A DNA stretch of 64,000 nucleotides from Scortum barcoo. Taxonomy: Eukaryota > Chordata > Actinopteri > Centrarchiformes > Terapontidae. The position numbers and the translations under genes were made by a program. Below are positions 1 to 11,010 of the stretch, piece after piece (the stretch's first letter is position 1; every line of letters begins with the position of its first letter). The stretch is from NCBI GenBank assembly GCA_023238725.1, contig CM041541.1, forward strand, positions 9,882,044 to 9,946,043. Direction: 5' to 3'. The notes under the pieces were generated by a model. It was not told the origin of the DNA. It saw only the letters and a program-made list of their open reading frames with translations, and did not search any database.

Positions 1-337
1 ATACAAATGTACAAAAAAATGAACACATGCCCAAGTGTGGATTTGTTGATTTGCAGCCCAAAGAACATTTATTCATCTGGGTTAAATTTGGTTGTTAAAG
101 CAGCGATTCATCCCTTAAATTTCTGGTAATATTCAATAGTTTTTCTTATCCGCAACTGCCATGAAAAGACTAAAATCAACACAGAATTGATCCTCCTAAC
201 AAGTTTTCTCTGTTTCCCGACACTCTCGTTGTCCAGAAACTATTTAACACATATGAGCCACACAGTTTGGTAACATGTTCCCTCATTGCGGACAATTACA
301 CAGAAACACTGTTAGTTTGACTCAGTCCACCCTCCCA

Positions 338-338
<1 letters not shown>

Positions 339-365
<27 letters not shown>
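339..365. repeat. (CA)n microsatellite
   Basis: Uninterrupted CA dinucleotide, 13.5 units. A 71-codon antisense open frame across it (296-511) reads the repeat as Cys-Val and is an artefact. Confidence 0.97.
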
Positions 366-368
<3 letters not shown>

Positions 369-622
369 TGCTGCTGAAAATACTCAAAGCACCAAATGTG
401 TATTAATCTGGTGCTGAAAACAGTTTTTACTCCTGTTGGAGGAACTTTTACCAAAAATTCAGCCTGAAATATTTTTGTGTGAAAACTTTTTTTCAAGTTT
501 GGCAGCACCACGTGTTAGGACTGGTTCATCAGGAAGTCTAGGAGTTCATTTAAGTCTTTAAAGGTAAATGTGTAGGAATTTCATAAAAAACAATGTATAC
601 ACTTACAAACACAATTGCTCTC

Positions 623-652
623 AATTATTATTAATTATTAATTAATTATAAC
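623..652. promoter_or_regulatory. Cluster of TAATTA homeodomain cores
   Basis: Thirty bases built almost only from ATTA/TTAAT, with overlapping TAATTA palindromes. TAATTA is the core bound by many Antennapedia- and paired-class homeodomains. It could equally be an AT-rich simple sequence; there is no flanking support. Confidence 0.25.
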
Positions 653-1480
653 TCACTAGAAGTGTACGGTGGTGTTGTCTGTATCTGCAGACATCCTGTC
701 CTCTGGATTTTCTTATTTTTCTGTGCTCTGGACTTTTTTGGGCATTTTTGGTGACCACTTGCCTTTGAGCCGAGGAGGAGGGGATCGACTTTGGATGTTG
801 CATTTACAGACCACACCTTTGAATAACTACACTTTGATATATATCGCAAGTTGCTACCCCACACGAATGAAACACAGACATTAAAGTGATACTGAAACTA
901 ATCTTATATGACTTAGATGTCTACAAATGTTTACAACCCAATTACAGCTGCTTTTAACCTGAACATGACTCACTCTCCTAATGATCAACTTCCAGTACAT
1001 TAACCTGAGAGAGAGAGAGCTGACATATTTGTAAATGTGAGTGTTCATTGGTTGAATTTTTCTTGAAAAGTAACCTAATGTATAGGAAAAAGAGTCTAAA
1101 TTAAATCAATTTGATACATGGAAGCAGAGCTTTCGACTTTGTAGCTTTCACTTTGAGCCAATGCTCTTTCCCTGCTAATCGATGTCTGTCTGGAAGAAAT
1201 CCAGCTCCCTCGCTCTCTCACATACACACAAAACACACCTTTAAAAAGCCTTCGATATCATTAGCTGTCATGTTTCACGGTGGGTAACACAACAGTGCAC
1301 GGGGATACACAGCTCACCGCCGAGTCTAGAGGGTATGTGTGTGTTTGTGCGAGCGTGCGTGCACAAACAAGGATGCATGGTGAGTGTGTGAGTGGATTAC
1401 ACCGGGTTCACAGTGTGTATGGGGAAAGCGTGGCAGCAACTTGGCTCCATAATGGGATTTCTCAGTACTCCCACTCTGCT

Positions 1481-1513
<33 letters not shown>

Positions 1514-1515
1514 AC
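1481..1515. repeat. (CA)n microsatellite, one interruption
   Basis: CA repeat of 14 units, then a TA interruption and 2.5 more CA units. Open frames crossing it (1280-1588, 1392-1700) are repeat-driven. Confidence 0.97.
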
Positions 1516-1632
1516 TGATCTCACCCCAAACAAGCAGGTTTGCAGTAACAAAGCAGAGCACATATCCTATCTTAGCAGTAAGAGGTAAGCTGCAGCAGAG
1601 CTCCGGCTCAGTTAAAGACACATATCCCCATC

Positions 1633-1634
<2 letters not shown>

Positions 1635-1671
<37 letters not shown>
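1635..1671. repeat. (CT)n microsatellite
   Basis: About 18 uninterrupted CT units, followed 27 bp later by a short opposite-strand-type (GA)n run at about 1,698-1,711. The CT and GA tracts could pair as a hairpin when single stranded. Confidence 0.97.
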
Positions 1672-1674
<3 letters not shown>

Positions 1675-3423
1675 AAAGCCAGGGGAGAAGGATCGGGTGA
1701 GAGAGAGAGAGGGAGAGAAATGTGTGGAGGGATCAGCGACATTAGACAGGGATAAGGAATGCTGTAGTAAAGCTGGATGAGGCTGAGGAGTGAAGAAGCA
1801 ACTGTACAGTGACTACTTAGAAAAGGCAGAAATGTGTAAAATGGGCTTTTATTACTAAATTTGACTTTTAGAGCGATAATTTATAAGGATTCTTGTGTTT
1901 GTTGACATCTTTATTTGGACAGTAAATGACATCTCATTCCTATATAATTGTTTTTATGAATAAAGTTCACACAATTTTGTTTAAAAATTAAGTAATATTT
2001 CTGTTTTTAGCTGCCTGTAACAAACACCACTTCCCAGCAGCCATCTTTGGAGATTAACAGCTTGTAATGTTACAATAGCATATGTAATGCATATGTATTA
2101 TAAATAGATTACACCATAAATTGGAAAAATGACATTAAGTCAGATTATGAATTAGGGTGACACAGTTACAATGATGGAGGGAGCTGCAGTATTTTTTAAT
2201 GCTAACTCAATAAATTAACCATTAACTTAGTTAAAATCTTCATTATTAAAATTATAGTGAGTGTTGTCCAAGGTACTATATGCATCTTAGAATATAGATA
2301 GCAAACTGTGAGAACACTTCTTACTTTTTCATGAAGATTAATGAAAGATCAGATTTATATGTTCCAGTGCCCGACATCCAGCAATACAATGCAGAGAGCA
2401 GCGTGCATGTCGGTGTGGTGGATGGACTTCCATGCAGGAGACATGACTCAGACTCAAGTCTGATCCTTTATGTAATGAAAACAGACTGAAGTAACTGCAA
2501 TTATTATAGAAAGCGAGAATTTTAATAACAGTGTCACTGTCGCTGAATGATTCTTGGGTTTGCAGAATTGTCCAATATCAATGTTTTACTTGTGGCGGTA
2601 GAGTCTGAGAAAAAGATGCTAATGAAACAGCAGCTAGCCTGAATGTGGCTGAGAGTTAGCAGCATCTAGACCCTCATGTAATCCCCGGTCCTCTCTTTCA
2701 CCTGCCTATAACACACATTGTGTTTAACCTCTTATTGCAGCTTTCCTCTTGAACCATTCAGTGCAATCAGGGGTGAGATCATGTATTAAATCCAGAGTTT
2801 TGATCAAAGTCTGATCAGCAGCGTCTTCACTCGTTGATAAATGAAGAAATAACGTGGTACCACGTCTTGGGCACATTCTCTTTTAAAAACACCGGATCTC
2901 AGTTGTCAAATGTGAAAATTGTGGTGTTGTAACAATCCGATTAGTGATGAAAGAAGGAACTAATTAACTAACTTAGTAACTAGCAGATGGAAATTTACTG
3001 GAAACCTGAGGGCGGAGAGATTGTGGTAGTTGTTAAGGAGATTTAATACGGAGAGATTGTGTTTAATTTAAACTTATCTTCTTAAATAAATTTTCTAATA
3101 TCAATTTATCGTTGTCAAATGAGACACCTTGGAATTTGTACAGCAAAGAAATAAGACCATAATTAAGACTATTAACATTATATTTCCCACAAACTCCATA
3201 TTCCACCAGACTTGTGTTACTTTCTAAAACATTTTAGTTCATTTTTTCCCTCTCTATCTCTCTTGTACTATAAAACAATGCAATGCTAAAAACAACTTTG
3301 AGATCCACAGAGTAAATTTCAGTGTAAAGGCTCAGAGAGGCCCCTCTTCTCAGCAGTGGCCTCATTTGTACAGTTTAATCCAAAAATCCATGTTTCATTG
3401 ATTTATGTAGGTTAAAATTCTCT

Positions 3424-4660
3424 GTGCGACGCCGTCAAATGTCTAGGAATGTGTGCGAATGCAAAAACACAAGTTTTGTTCCAGTGGACGAGACGAAGGT
3501 GGGGGGAGTTGGGAGGGAGTCGCATGTCTGGAATATTCTGTGGCGAGGACCAACCGACCACAGGCCATCTAGGGACGGTGCGCGCCGCTCGCCGTGTTTA
3601 GCGAGCTTTAAAACCACATCATTAGCCCGCGCCGTCCACCCCCTCCCCCCCTCCCAGGTGTGGTGGAGAGCCAGGTGCGTCTCTCCCTCTTTGTCGTTTG
3701 TTTTTTTTCTCATTTTTTCACCCTTTGCCCCTCTCTTTGCCGCCACGTACGACATTTGACGCACCTGGGGGGAATTCAGCCAGGCTATCATTGTGAGTGT
3801 CCCGCGGGCTGAAGAGCGCAGAAATTACACACACTTTACTCTTCGAGGGCCAAAAAGCAAAATAAACACCTGAGCATAATGTGAGAATGCGCTTTGGACT
3901 GCGCGCGTGGCCGCCTTGTAATTCCGAAAATGAAAAACAGAGCCTCCTTCAGCCTGGCCTGGCCCCCCCCAAGATGGTTTTGTCCCCATCGCCCTGCAAT
4001 TTCCCTCAGCTTGTCTCGCCATCAAACGCTGCTCCATAGAGAGCACTGAGGGGAGGTGTTGCGTATACGAATCTGTTTAGATTGAGGCGGCTCGGTCGAC
4101 GGCGCCTTTTCGGGATGAAGAGCTGGTGTCAGCCGAATGCGGCGGTTTTCTCTTTTGACTCCAGGCGGCATTGAGAGGTGAGGACTCTGGGTGTAAAAAA
4201 AAAGAAACAAACTCCAAACACAAGACCCGGCAGTTCCCTCTCTTTCAGTCTCGGCCCCTCTTTATCTTTTTCTGGTCCTCTGCTCATCCCTCGCTGCCTC
4301 CCACTTTTAACTAATAACTCAAAACAGGGCTGCCATCCAGTTTTCCCCCCTTTTTTTTGACTTTCTCCTTCTCCCTCTCCTCCCACAGAGCAGAGGAAAA
4401 GTAAGCAAAGAAATTCTCCAGGCTCAGCAGCGGGGGAAGACAACTGTCCCCCTATCCTTGGGGCTGAGGCGGGCCAAATAAAATAGCAAGTGCTGCACCA
4501 GGAAATGGCTAGCCAAACACACAGGACCATGAATCTAGGGTTGGCAGCGTGGAAGGATTTCTCCATGCAGTCCCCGGGCGTCCTGCGTGACTATAGAGGC
4601 CTTTTTGTACCGAAAGGACATCTCTCAAATGGGTTTAACAGTAATCTGAATCAGGGATCG
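3424..4660. promoter_or_regulatory. Candidate regulatory island, CpG-bearing
   Basis: Composition changes sharply from the AT-rich left flank: CpGs are frequent, with GCGCGC-type patches near 3,580 and 3,900, and there are C-rich and T/C-rich tracts. It holds four CACCTG/CAGGTG E-boxes (3655, 3672, 3762, 3867) and a balanced-complexity stretch at about 4,390-4,640. Open frames on both strands (for example 4129-4566 minus) are low-complexity with no domain. It could be an enhancer or a distal promoter; there is no clear TATA box or coding exon. Confidence 0.4.
3671..3768. repeat. 11-nt inverted repeat carrying E-boxes
   Basis: CCAGGTGCGTC at 3671-3681 is the exact reverse complement of GACGCACCTGG at 3758-3768, with 76 bp between. 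Each arm holds a CAGGTG/CACCTG E-box, the type preferred by ZEB, SNAI and some bHLH factors. Confidence 0.7.
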
Positions 4661-6299
4661 TCGTGAACGTTTTTGGTCCATAAATTCGTCAGTCTCCTCT
4701 GGATTTTACTGCAAATAAAGCCACTGCTAATATTTATAATGAGACTGTTTCTGAATGGTATTCAACAGTCGAGGCACTAATGCTACCATAGTTACGGGCA
4801 CTTGACAATCTATTAATACTGACAAGCGAAATTTGGAGTAAGGGACACAGAATGGACTCATAATTCACTGATTTCTAATAAGCAGTTTCTGAATAACTCA
4901 AGTTATTTTTTATAGAAATGAAACTATTTGAACCTTTGGTAAGACCGGTTTGGTGTAACGCTTTGCTGAGTAATCATGAAATAATAATAGACTCCCATGA
5001 CTACAAATAGTACCTAGATATTAATGGGTAGTTATTCTGTGCCATTAAGCAGCTGAATAGTAAACGTGGAACTGTTTATTAAGAAAATAAATTAAATATT
5101 AGGCATCAATGCAAAGTTATTCAGGAACTACAGACGAGGGATTACTTAATTGCACAATTTCTGACATGCTGATTCAAACACATTTACATCATTTATAAAA
5201 CATGATGCATGTATCTGCATGTGTCTGTATGTGTTGATTCAGCAGCAGGTGTAAAATGGATTCTTAACTTGACTCGAGTTGATAGAAAACCGGGACCTCA
5301 ACAATCGGCCAGTGTTGCATTTTACTCCGAACAAAGCCGTGAGTATCGCTGGAAAAAAAAAAAAAAACTGTTGCATCTAACGCTCCACAACACAGTCACA
5401 ACGATTGCGTGTTAGCTGCTTCAGATAATCTGAACAGGAAATCCACCTCACTTTTCCCTGGATGTGTCTGTGGCGTCTCCAAAATGTGTCCAGACGCCCC
5501 CTCCTCATCCCACCCATCTCTCTCACCTTCCCTCACCTCGGTAAATGAGAGAGAGAGAGGGAGCCTCTGTCCAAGATTGTGCTGTTTGCACAGCCGACCG
5601 CACAGGAGGGAAGCCAAAGATTACTGCAGCCACCGTGGAAATGCTAGAAGTGGGTGGCAATCGCTGGGGAGCGGAGGTTAGCGAGGACAGAAAATAGTTA
5701 CTGTACGCACGTATGAGCTATAAACGAAGCTCTGTGCCAGTTACAGTACTGAATGTTCCCGTTAGATTTGATACGCGTTCCTGATCCAACACATTGTATA
5801 CGATGTACGCTTGAATATAAATCTCCTAAATGCATATGTGGTTTTGTTTGAAACAGATACAAAGCTACAAACTTGGTGATATTAATATTAATCTTGCTAT
5901 GACTAATTTAAGTTTGAGGGTTGAACTTTGAGGGCAGGGTTGCAGTGTTTTTTCTGCGGAGAAGAAACTTTAATACACTACTTACTTATAAATTAAGATT
6001 CTGTACTTCACTGTATTTTTTTTTTCTTTTCCAACTCTAATATTCAGATCAAGAAACTTACTGATGCTAAAGCACACCATTTTACAAATTTTAACACACA
6101 ACAGGGGATGTTTGTCATTGATTTCGCTATCTTGTCCTTTAGAGGAAAGGTGGACTTTGGGTTTTGTTCCATCTGTCGTTGCAATATATTTAATATTTGT
6201 GCAAATAAACTGAAAGAGTGCCCTGTAGCCAGACCATGAACGGGGCCCTGGATATTGATTTTGGTGCTCTGGGAGGCTCGAGGTCATGAGAGGTGCTCA
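4661..6299. other. Mixed, mostly AT-rich non-coding DNA
   Basis: AT-rich to about 5,400, with an A-run at about 5,352. A more GC-balanced patch lies at 5,400-5,690, and AT-rich sequence follows to 6,290. No gene, RNA or interspersed repeat is recognised. Confidence 0.55.
5472..5498. repeat. Short inverted repeat
   Basis: GGCGTCT at 5472-5478 and its exact complement AGACGCC at 5492-5498 can form a 7-bp stem with a 13-nt loop. No terminator-like or RNA context supports a function. Confidence 0.5.
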
Positions 6300-6610
6300 T
6301 CTGCGCGGTGGAGCAGTTGGGAAGTGTTGGGAGTGACTGGCGCATTAGTTAGTGGAATTATGTGGATCACGGCTGCAACAGCTAGAGGTGCAAATGCTCA
6401 CCGGCAGGATTAGATAATGCTATTATCAGTATGATAGTAGCATTAGAAAGGAGCATTAGCATGGATAATTCCACGGATTCAGCAGCAGAGAATCGCCATA
6501 AAATCATTGCATTATACCCAAAGAGATGAGATCCAGATATAGAAAGGTACTCGGGCTGCGGAGAATCAAACTTGACGGTAAATCTTCGAATTATAAGTCA
6601 TCACGTTTTC
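6300..6610. promoter_or_regulatory. Candidate regulatory island with ATTA hairpin
   Basis: Complex sequence rich in GCATTA/TAATGC and GATTA cores and free of simple repeats, between AT-rich flanks. It holds the 31-nt hairpin at 6415-6445 and direct repeats of GCATTA around 6,440-6,465. Dense TAAT/ATTA cores suit homeodomain input. Confidence 0.4.
6415..6445. repeat. Near-perfect hairpin, 14-bp arms, 3-nt loop
   Basis: Arm TAATGCTATTATCA (6415-6428), loop GTA, then TGATAGTAGCATTA (6432-6445). Thirteen of 14 positions are Watson-Crick pairs and the other is T-G. It is too short for a miRNA precursor. As DNA it presents two inverted TAATGC sites. Confidence 0.75.
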
Positions 6611-7900
6611 ATGTCTTGTCGGGTAAACAGGTATTTAACAAAGGATGATCAAATGCGTGTTTTCACACAGTGCTGGAAAAAAAAAAACGTGGCAGCACAA
6701 GACAACACTCCCCATCGATGCATCTCCTGTTAAACCAACATATTTTCTTTGTTTTTCAAACCTCTACAAGATGCAATAAAACATCCTAAGATGCCATTTT
6801 CTTTCCTATAGGTGTTACCCGTGACTTCCCATGAACATGTGTGCACCCTAACCTCACCGTAATCCTGGATGTTGATGAAAAAATGTAAGTGTAAAACCTT
6901 AAATATCTTTCTCTCATCTCTTCATGTCCCTATTGTGAGTCTCTGACTGGTATTGACAATACAGAATAACGGCTTCGACCTGGATTCAGCTCATCTGGTG
7001 CTGCAAACCAAAAGATTGAGTGACATACATCCTCTTTTACCATGAGCCCAGCATCCCTCAGGATTTATGTCCATTTATAATATCATTTAGTGGCAAAGCT
7101 GGGAATAGTTTGTCCCTTTATGTGGCAACGCAGACAGTAAGGGCGAGGAAGTTGGGTTGATACTGGAACGCAAAGGTTTGAAAAAATGGCAGTGTTTTGG
7201 ACGTAACCTGTGGTTTGGCACAATTGTCCGATAGCAACAGCAACAGGGTTTCTTTTACACGGACAGCAGGCTTTTATACAAGACTCATTGATTTTTGTTG
7301 TTAATTTTGCCGCGACACCTGGTCTTCAAGGTCAAATCACTGGGTGCACAGGGAGTGATGGATTTTAGGTTTCCAGTGGCAGAAACAGTGGTTATAACTG
7401 GTACTCTAGTATTAACAGTGGTATATTATATCATTACTGAAAAGACAAAAAAGTCTGGCATCTGGGTTGAGAGGGTCGGGGGTGGAGAAACATTTACACC
7501 ATGACAAAAGAATAAAAATAAATATATGAAAGCTCACTGGTTTTCAAAATAAACTCCTTTTTTTAACCTTTACCCTCCGATAAGATTAATCCTCTGCAAT
7601 TTAAATGATATTCATAGCAAAACATCAAGTAACCACCCTTTGGCCAAATTCACCTGGACAATAAGTGTCACGTAATGAACAGCTGGGCTATAATATTGTG
7701 CACACTGTTTTTTTTTTTCTCTTTCCACATTGCATTTCTCACTCTTGCAAACTTGTGCGAAGGTGGAATGACAACTGTGTTGGTGTGGGAGGTCTCCTCA
7801 GCCTGCTACTGTAGCGGGAGGTTGTACACACACACACACAACTAAACACACTCACACAGCTGCTGCCATAAGCGCACATGGCAGGAGATGTGGTATAAAT
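6611..7900. other. AT-rich non-coding stretch
   Basis: Unique AT-rich sequence with A/T homopolymers near 6,677 and 7,709 and a short CA run at about 7,828-7,840. The only exon-like signal is at 6812-6884. Otherwise I see nothing. Confidence 0.55.
6812..6884 (+). other. Possible short non-coding exon (73 nt)
   Basis: A pyrimidine tract and acceptor (TTTTCTTTCCTATAG, ending at 6811) precede 73 nt that run into a donor-like AAT/GTAAGTG at 6884/6885. All three frames contain a stop, so if it is real it is an untranslated exon or a poison exon. It could be chance: donor and acceptor matches of this quality do arise randomly in 64 kb. Confidence 0.25.
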
Positions 7901-8500
7901 AGTATGCCACTATTTTGTCTTTACATATTTAGCTGTTGGATATTTTAATGCAAATTAATGTGGTGGGATTGGAGAGGGGTGTTTTTGTTGACTGGAATTA
8001 GTGTTGTGAGCGAGCTTTCTTCTCCATTCTTTCCCTTTCTTTCTCTCCTCTCCAAATTACAGCTATTAAGACAAGACTGGTATGAGCCAAACACGGCGCT
8101 CCACTTAATGTGATTTCCCCCGCGCTGAGAAAGGAATAAGAGGCAATGATTCATGGGAGCCCCACAAAAAAAGCTGGAGAGACGGGAAGATGTCCACCTC
8201 CGACATGTGCTGAACACAAACACTGGGCTTGTTTAAGTGTGTAATTGCGTGTGTGTGCGTGCGATTATTGCGTGCCTATGTGTGCGCGCGCAAAAGTGTT
8301 TGTGTGCTGGATGAGCTTAAAATGAACATTATGATTTATGACATCCTGTATTTAAGTCTGGCTAGTCCTCACATTAGCACAACACTAATCTAATGAATAG
8401 ACTGCCTTAGAAAGAAACATGCAAATGCCCACTGCCTATTTCCAGAAACCAGGCTCGAGAGCCAGCAACTGTGGTCCCCTCATCTTGATGTGGCTTTATA
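7901..8500. promoter_or_regulatory. Candidate regulatory island with POU octamers
   Basis: An octamer ATGCAAAT at 7948-7955 sits inside a TTTTAATGCAAATTAATG context, a POU plus homeodomain-like composite. A second ATGCAAAT lies at 8419-8426. A GATTGG CCAAT-box match on the minus strand is at about 7,968. The part from 8,240 to 8,310 is GT/GC alternating repeat. Confidence 0.35.
8244..8292. repeat. Alternating purine-pyrimidine GT/GC tract
   Basis: Runs such as GCGTGTGTGTGCGTGCG and TATGTGTGCGCGCGCA favour the Z-DNA conformation in supercoiled DNA. It is an imperfect microsatellite. Confidence 0.6.
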
Positions 8501-8559
8501 GTGTTTCTGCAAAGTGATCTCGCTTGCAACTCCAACCCCCCCCCACACACACACATACT

Positions 8560-8960
8560 ACTCGCTTACACACAACTGAGGAGTAATGTGACAGCAGCAC
8601 GCCGGCTTTTCTTCAATGTCTACCATGCCAGCTTTCAACACCCGCCATTGGCAGAATTGGGTTTGACAGCTCTCGTCGAGGCCTGGCGATTGGCCGGGCT
8701 CCAGGGACGTTGTACGAGAGGAGACGTGCACACCCGCCAAAGGGTCCGGGGGAACAGGAAAACAAAGCGGTCCACCGCTGGGAAACTCGAGTACGGGTGC
8801 GGTCAAACCGGACTCAACCCAAGATCTCATTTCATCACGTACAGCTTAACAGCCGTGTTTGGAAACCCCAAGATAAGGCGAAAGGGGTGGGTGGGGGGCA
8901 TGGGAGAGCGAGGAGGCCATCTGAAGGCGTCCGGCGCTGAAAAGTGAACGTGTGAGTGCT
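8560..8960. promoter_or_regulatory. CpG-bearing island with CCAAT-type boxes
   Basis: GC-balanced, CpG-containing sequence with ATTGG elements at about 8,646 (CCATTGGC) and 8,690 (CGATTGGCC). It was open on both strands for short frames (8501-8947 plus, 8558-8830 minus) but no domain is visible. CCAAT boxes plus CpG would suit a promoter or enhancer; no initiator or start can be fixed. Confidence 0.35.
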
Positions 8961-9700
8961 GACAGCAACACAGACCCTTTGGAGAGACACTTAACACCAG
9001 AGCCAGGACGCAGTAGATTGGAGATACTGTAAACCAGCAGGCAGAGAAAGGCCTTCACTCGACAGCTTTGTCTGATTCACAAGATACTGTTGTGCTGCGG
9101 GTGAAATCGCGCTTTCGTGAAAAATGACTGTGATTAGGGGACAAAATGTGTTGTTTTTTTAAAACAAGTGAGCATTCCTGCACCACGGTGAAGTTCGCTC
9201 CAAACCTGAGCCCTACTCGGTGCAGCCTCGCAGCGATACGGCGTCTGAATCCTGGGGCCAAGTAGGCTGGCCCGCCCCATAGATCAAGGCTTAATGTAGC
9301 CTGCGGTGCTGGCAGGATGGCCGAGACAAATGACAGTTCACCGAGGTGGGGTCCCTGGGCAGAGCTTGGCCTGGCCTCTGGCGCTGTGCTGGGGCTGGAG
9401 CCTGTGGGAAGAGAGGGGTCCACGCAGGCGGAAGGATGGGGAGAGTGGCGGGGCTGGGAGGGCCCGCTCGCCTCGCTAATGGGTCCCCAGACAACCAGGC
9501 TTGACCTCACGGGCCCGGTGCATTTATTACCAGCTGGTTAGCGGCTAGTGCTAGCGCGGCTAACTCCGGCTAGTTAACGGCAGTCAGAGGTTAAAGCGTG
9601 TTTAACGGGGCCACGTAAAGACCCCTGTGATCTGCTGCCGTTGCTGCCTGGAATGATGAAGGATCGTTCACTGCAGCGTAATATTATGTGGTGAAAGGGG
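8961..9700. other. GC-rich non-coding stretch
   Basis: From about 9,200 to 9,530 it is G-rich on the plus strand (GGGGCTGG, GGAAGG-type words). This gives a repeat-like 151-codon antisense frame (9055-9510) that is Pro/Ser-rich with no domain. An island function is possible but nothing specific supports it. Confidence 0.4.
9538..9580. repeat. GTTAGC/GCTAGC/GCTAAC cluster
   Basis: Forty-three bases hold GTTAGC, CTAG, GCTAGC, GCTAAC, CTAG and GTTAAC in series, an imperfect nested palindrome. Similar GCTAGC/GCTAAC-rich words occur widely in fish DNA as degenerate simple sequence. Confidence 0.5.
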
Positions 9701-10260
9701 GTGTCAATCATATGCTAAACTGCAGTGGCAGTATTGATATATGATGATAAATAAGTGTGTATGGTAAAAGAAAGAGGCGTTTATCATGTTTTAAACACAT
9801 AAACCTCATTGATTTACATAAATGTGTATTAAATAACGCACCAGAACGTATAAAATGTCGACAAATGCAGCCGTAAAAAGCATGGAGTCTTGGGATTGAA
9901 TATTTTACACCGTGTAAACATCAGATAGCTTCAATACTTGGAGGAAAAAAAATGGATTTGATCAACTTGACCACAGAGGCTTAGTCTTGACCTTTGCAGC
10001 ACATATCTGTCATTCAGAGCAGACAAGCCTGTAAGTGAATTCTGGGTTTATCGCCAACTATTTGAAATGAAGTATTCTCAGCTCCATAGCGCACAAAAAT
10101 AGATTACGCTCCTTATCAGTTGTAAGTAGCTTGTCAATAACCTGCTTTAGGAACCCAAGTTTAAACTTGGCCTTTACATACTGCGTGTAGCTCGAGCTCG
10201 ATAAAGAAAAAAAAAAAAAATGCTGCTATTCCTGACCACTCCTGTCTCGTTACGCCTCCT
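9701..10260. other. AT-rich non-coding stretch
   Basis: AT-rich unique DNA ending in an A-run (10,206-10,220). It contains CTCGAGCTCGA near 10,192. No gene or RNA is seen. Confidence 0.6.
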
Positions 10261-11010
10261 CTCATCCGAGTAAAAGCAAACGTGCAGTCATGGCACTGCA
10301 GATCACAGGAGTCCATTCCCCATTTCCAGCGAGGCCAAAATAACCTCCTGGAAGTCTCCTCATCTCTATGCAGCTATCATTTTGCTCCAAAGATGTCCGC
10401 CCGCCCTGCAGCAGCAACCCACAGCGTCTGTGAACTCTGCATACATTATCTCTCTTGCCTCCGTAGGGCGCTGCGCTTTATGCGGGAAACTGGCCCCATT
10501 TATCAGCATCCTCTGTATCCCCCCACTGCCTGGCAAGGCACCTGCTGCTAGTCAAACTAAAGCCTGGCCGCGGCCTTATCGCTTCTGCAGATCACACGTA
10601 GGCGCGGGGATGTAGATTGGCTAAATCTTCAGCTAAAACAAACAAACAAACAAACACAGAGAGCAAGTCCTTATTCCCCCATAAGATTTGATTTGCCCAC
10701 ATCTGAAGGTGAATGGAAGAAAGCAAGTTTAAGGAATGGATTACGGGCGGCTTTTGAAAACAGCATTAACTGGGGCACGGGCGTCTGGCACACTCTCCCC
10801 TCGGTGCCGGGCCTAATGATTTCTAATGCTGCTAAACATTACGGCGCCGTGAAAGCCTCGCTTTTCACTGGGGACGCGGCCGCAAATCTCCCATCGCATG
10901 TTCCCTTTGTTGATTTTTGTGAGACAACAACACGGCAACGCTTATCTCCATTACAGACCAGCACCGCGGGGAGCTTTCCCAAAGCCTTTCACCCAACGCC
11001 TTATTAACAG
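10261..11010. promoter_or_regulatory. Large candidate regulatory island
   Basis: About 750 bp of complex, balanced, CpG-retaining DNA. CCCCATTTATCAGCATCC lies at about 10,494. From 10,740 to 11,000 there are GCGGCCGC (10,877), CTAATGATTTCTAATG-type paired TAAT cores (10,813-10,830) and TTGTTGATTTTTG. Two overlapping open frames (10693-11007, 10898-11191) are not domain-like. It is interrupted only by the AAAC repeat at 10,635. Confidence 0.45.
10635..10657. repeat. (AAAC)n tetranucleotide
   Basis: Five AAAC/CAAA units in a row inside the island. Confidence 0.9.

Larger units (their letters stand above)
1..3423. other. AT-rich non-coding stretch
   Basis: Mostly AT-rich unique sequence with simple repeats listed separately. 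Frames are closed by frequent stops and I see no splice-bounded exon. From about 1,800 to 3,400 it is especially AT-rich, with many short TTAATT/TAAATT runs. A GT/GC alternating patch lies at about 1,333-1,392, just before a CA microsatellite. Nothing else is supported. Confidence 0.6.
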
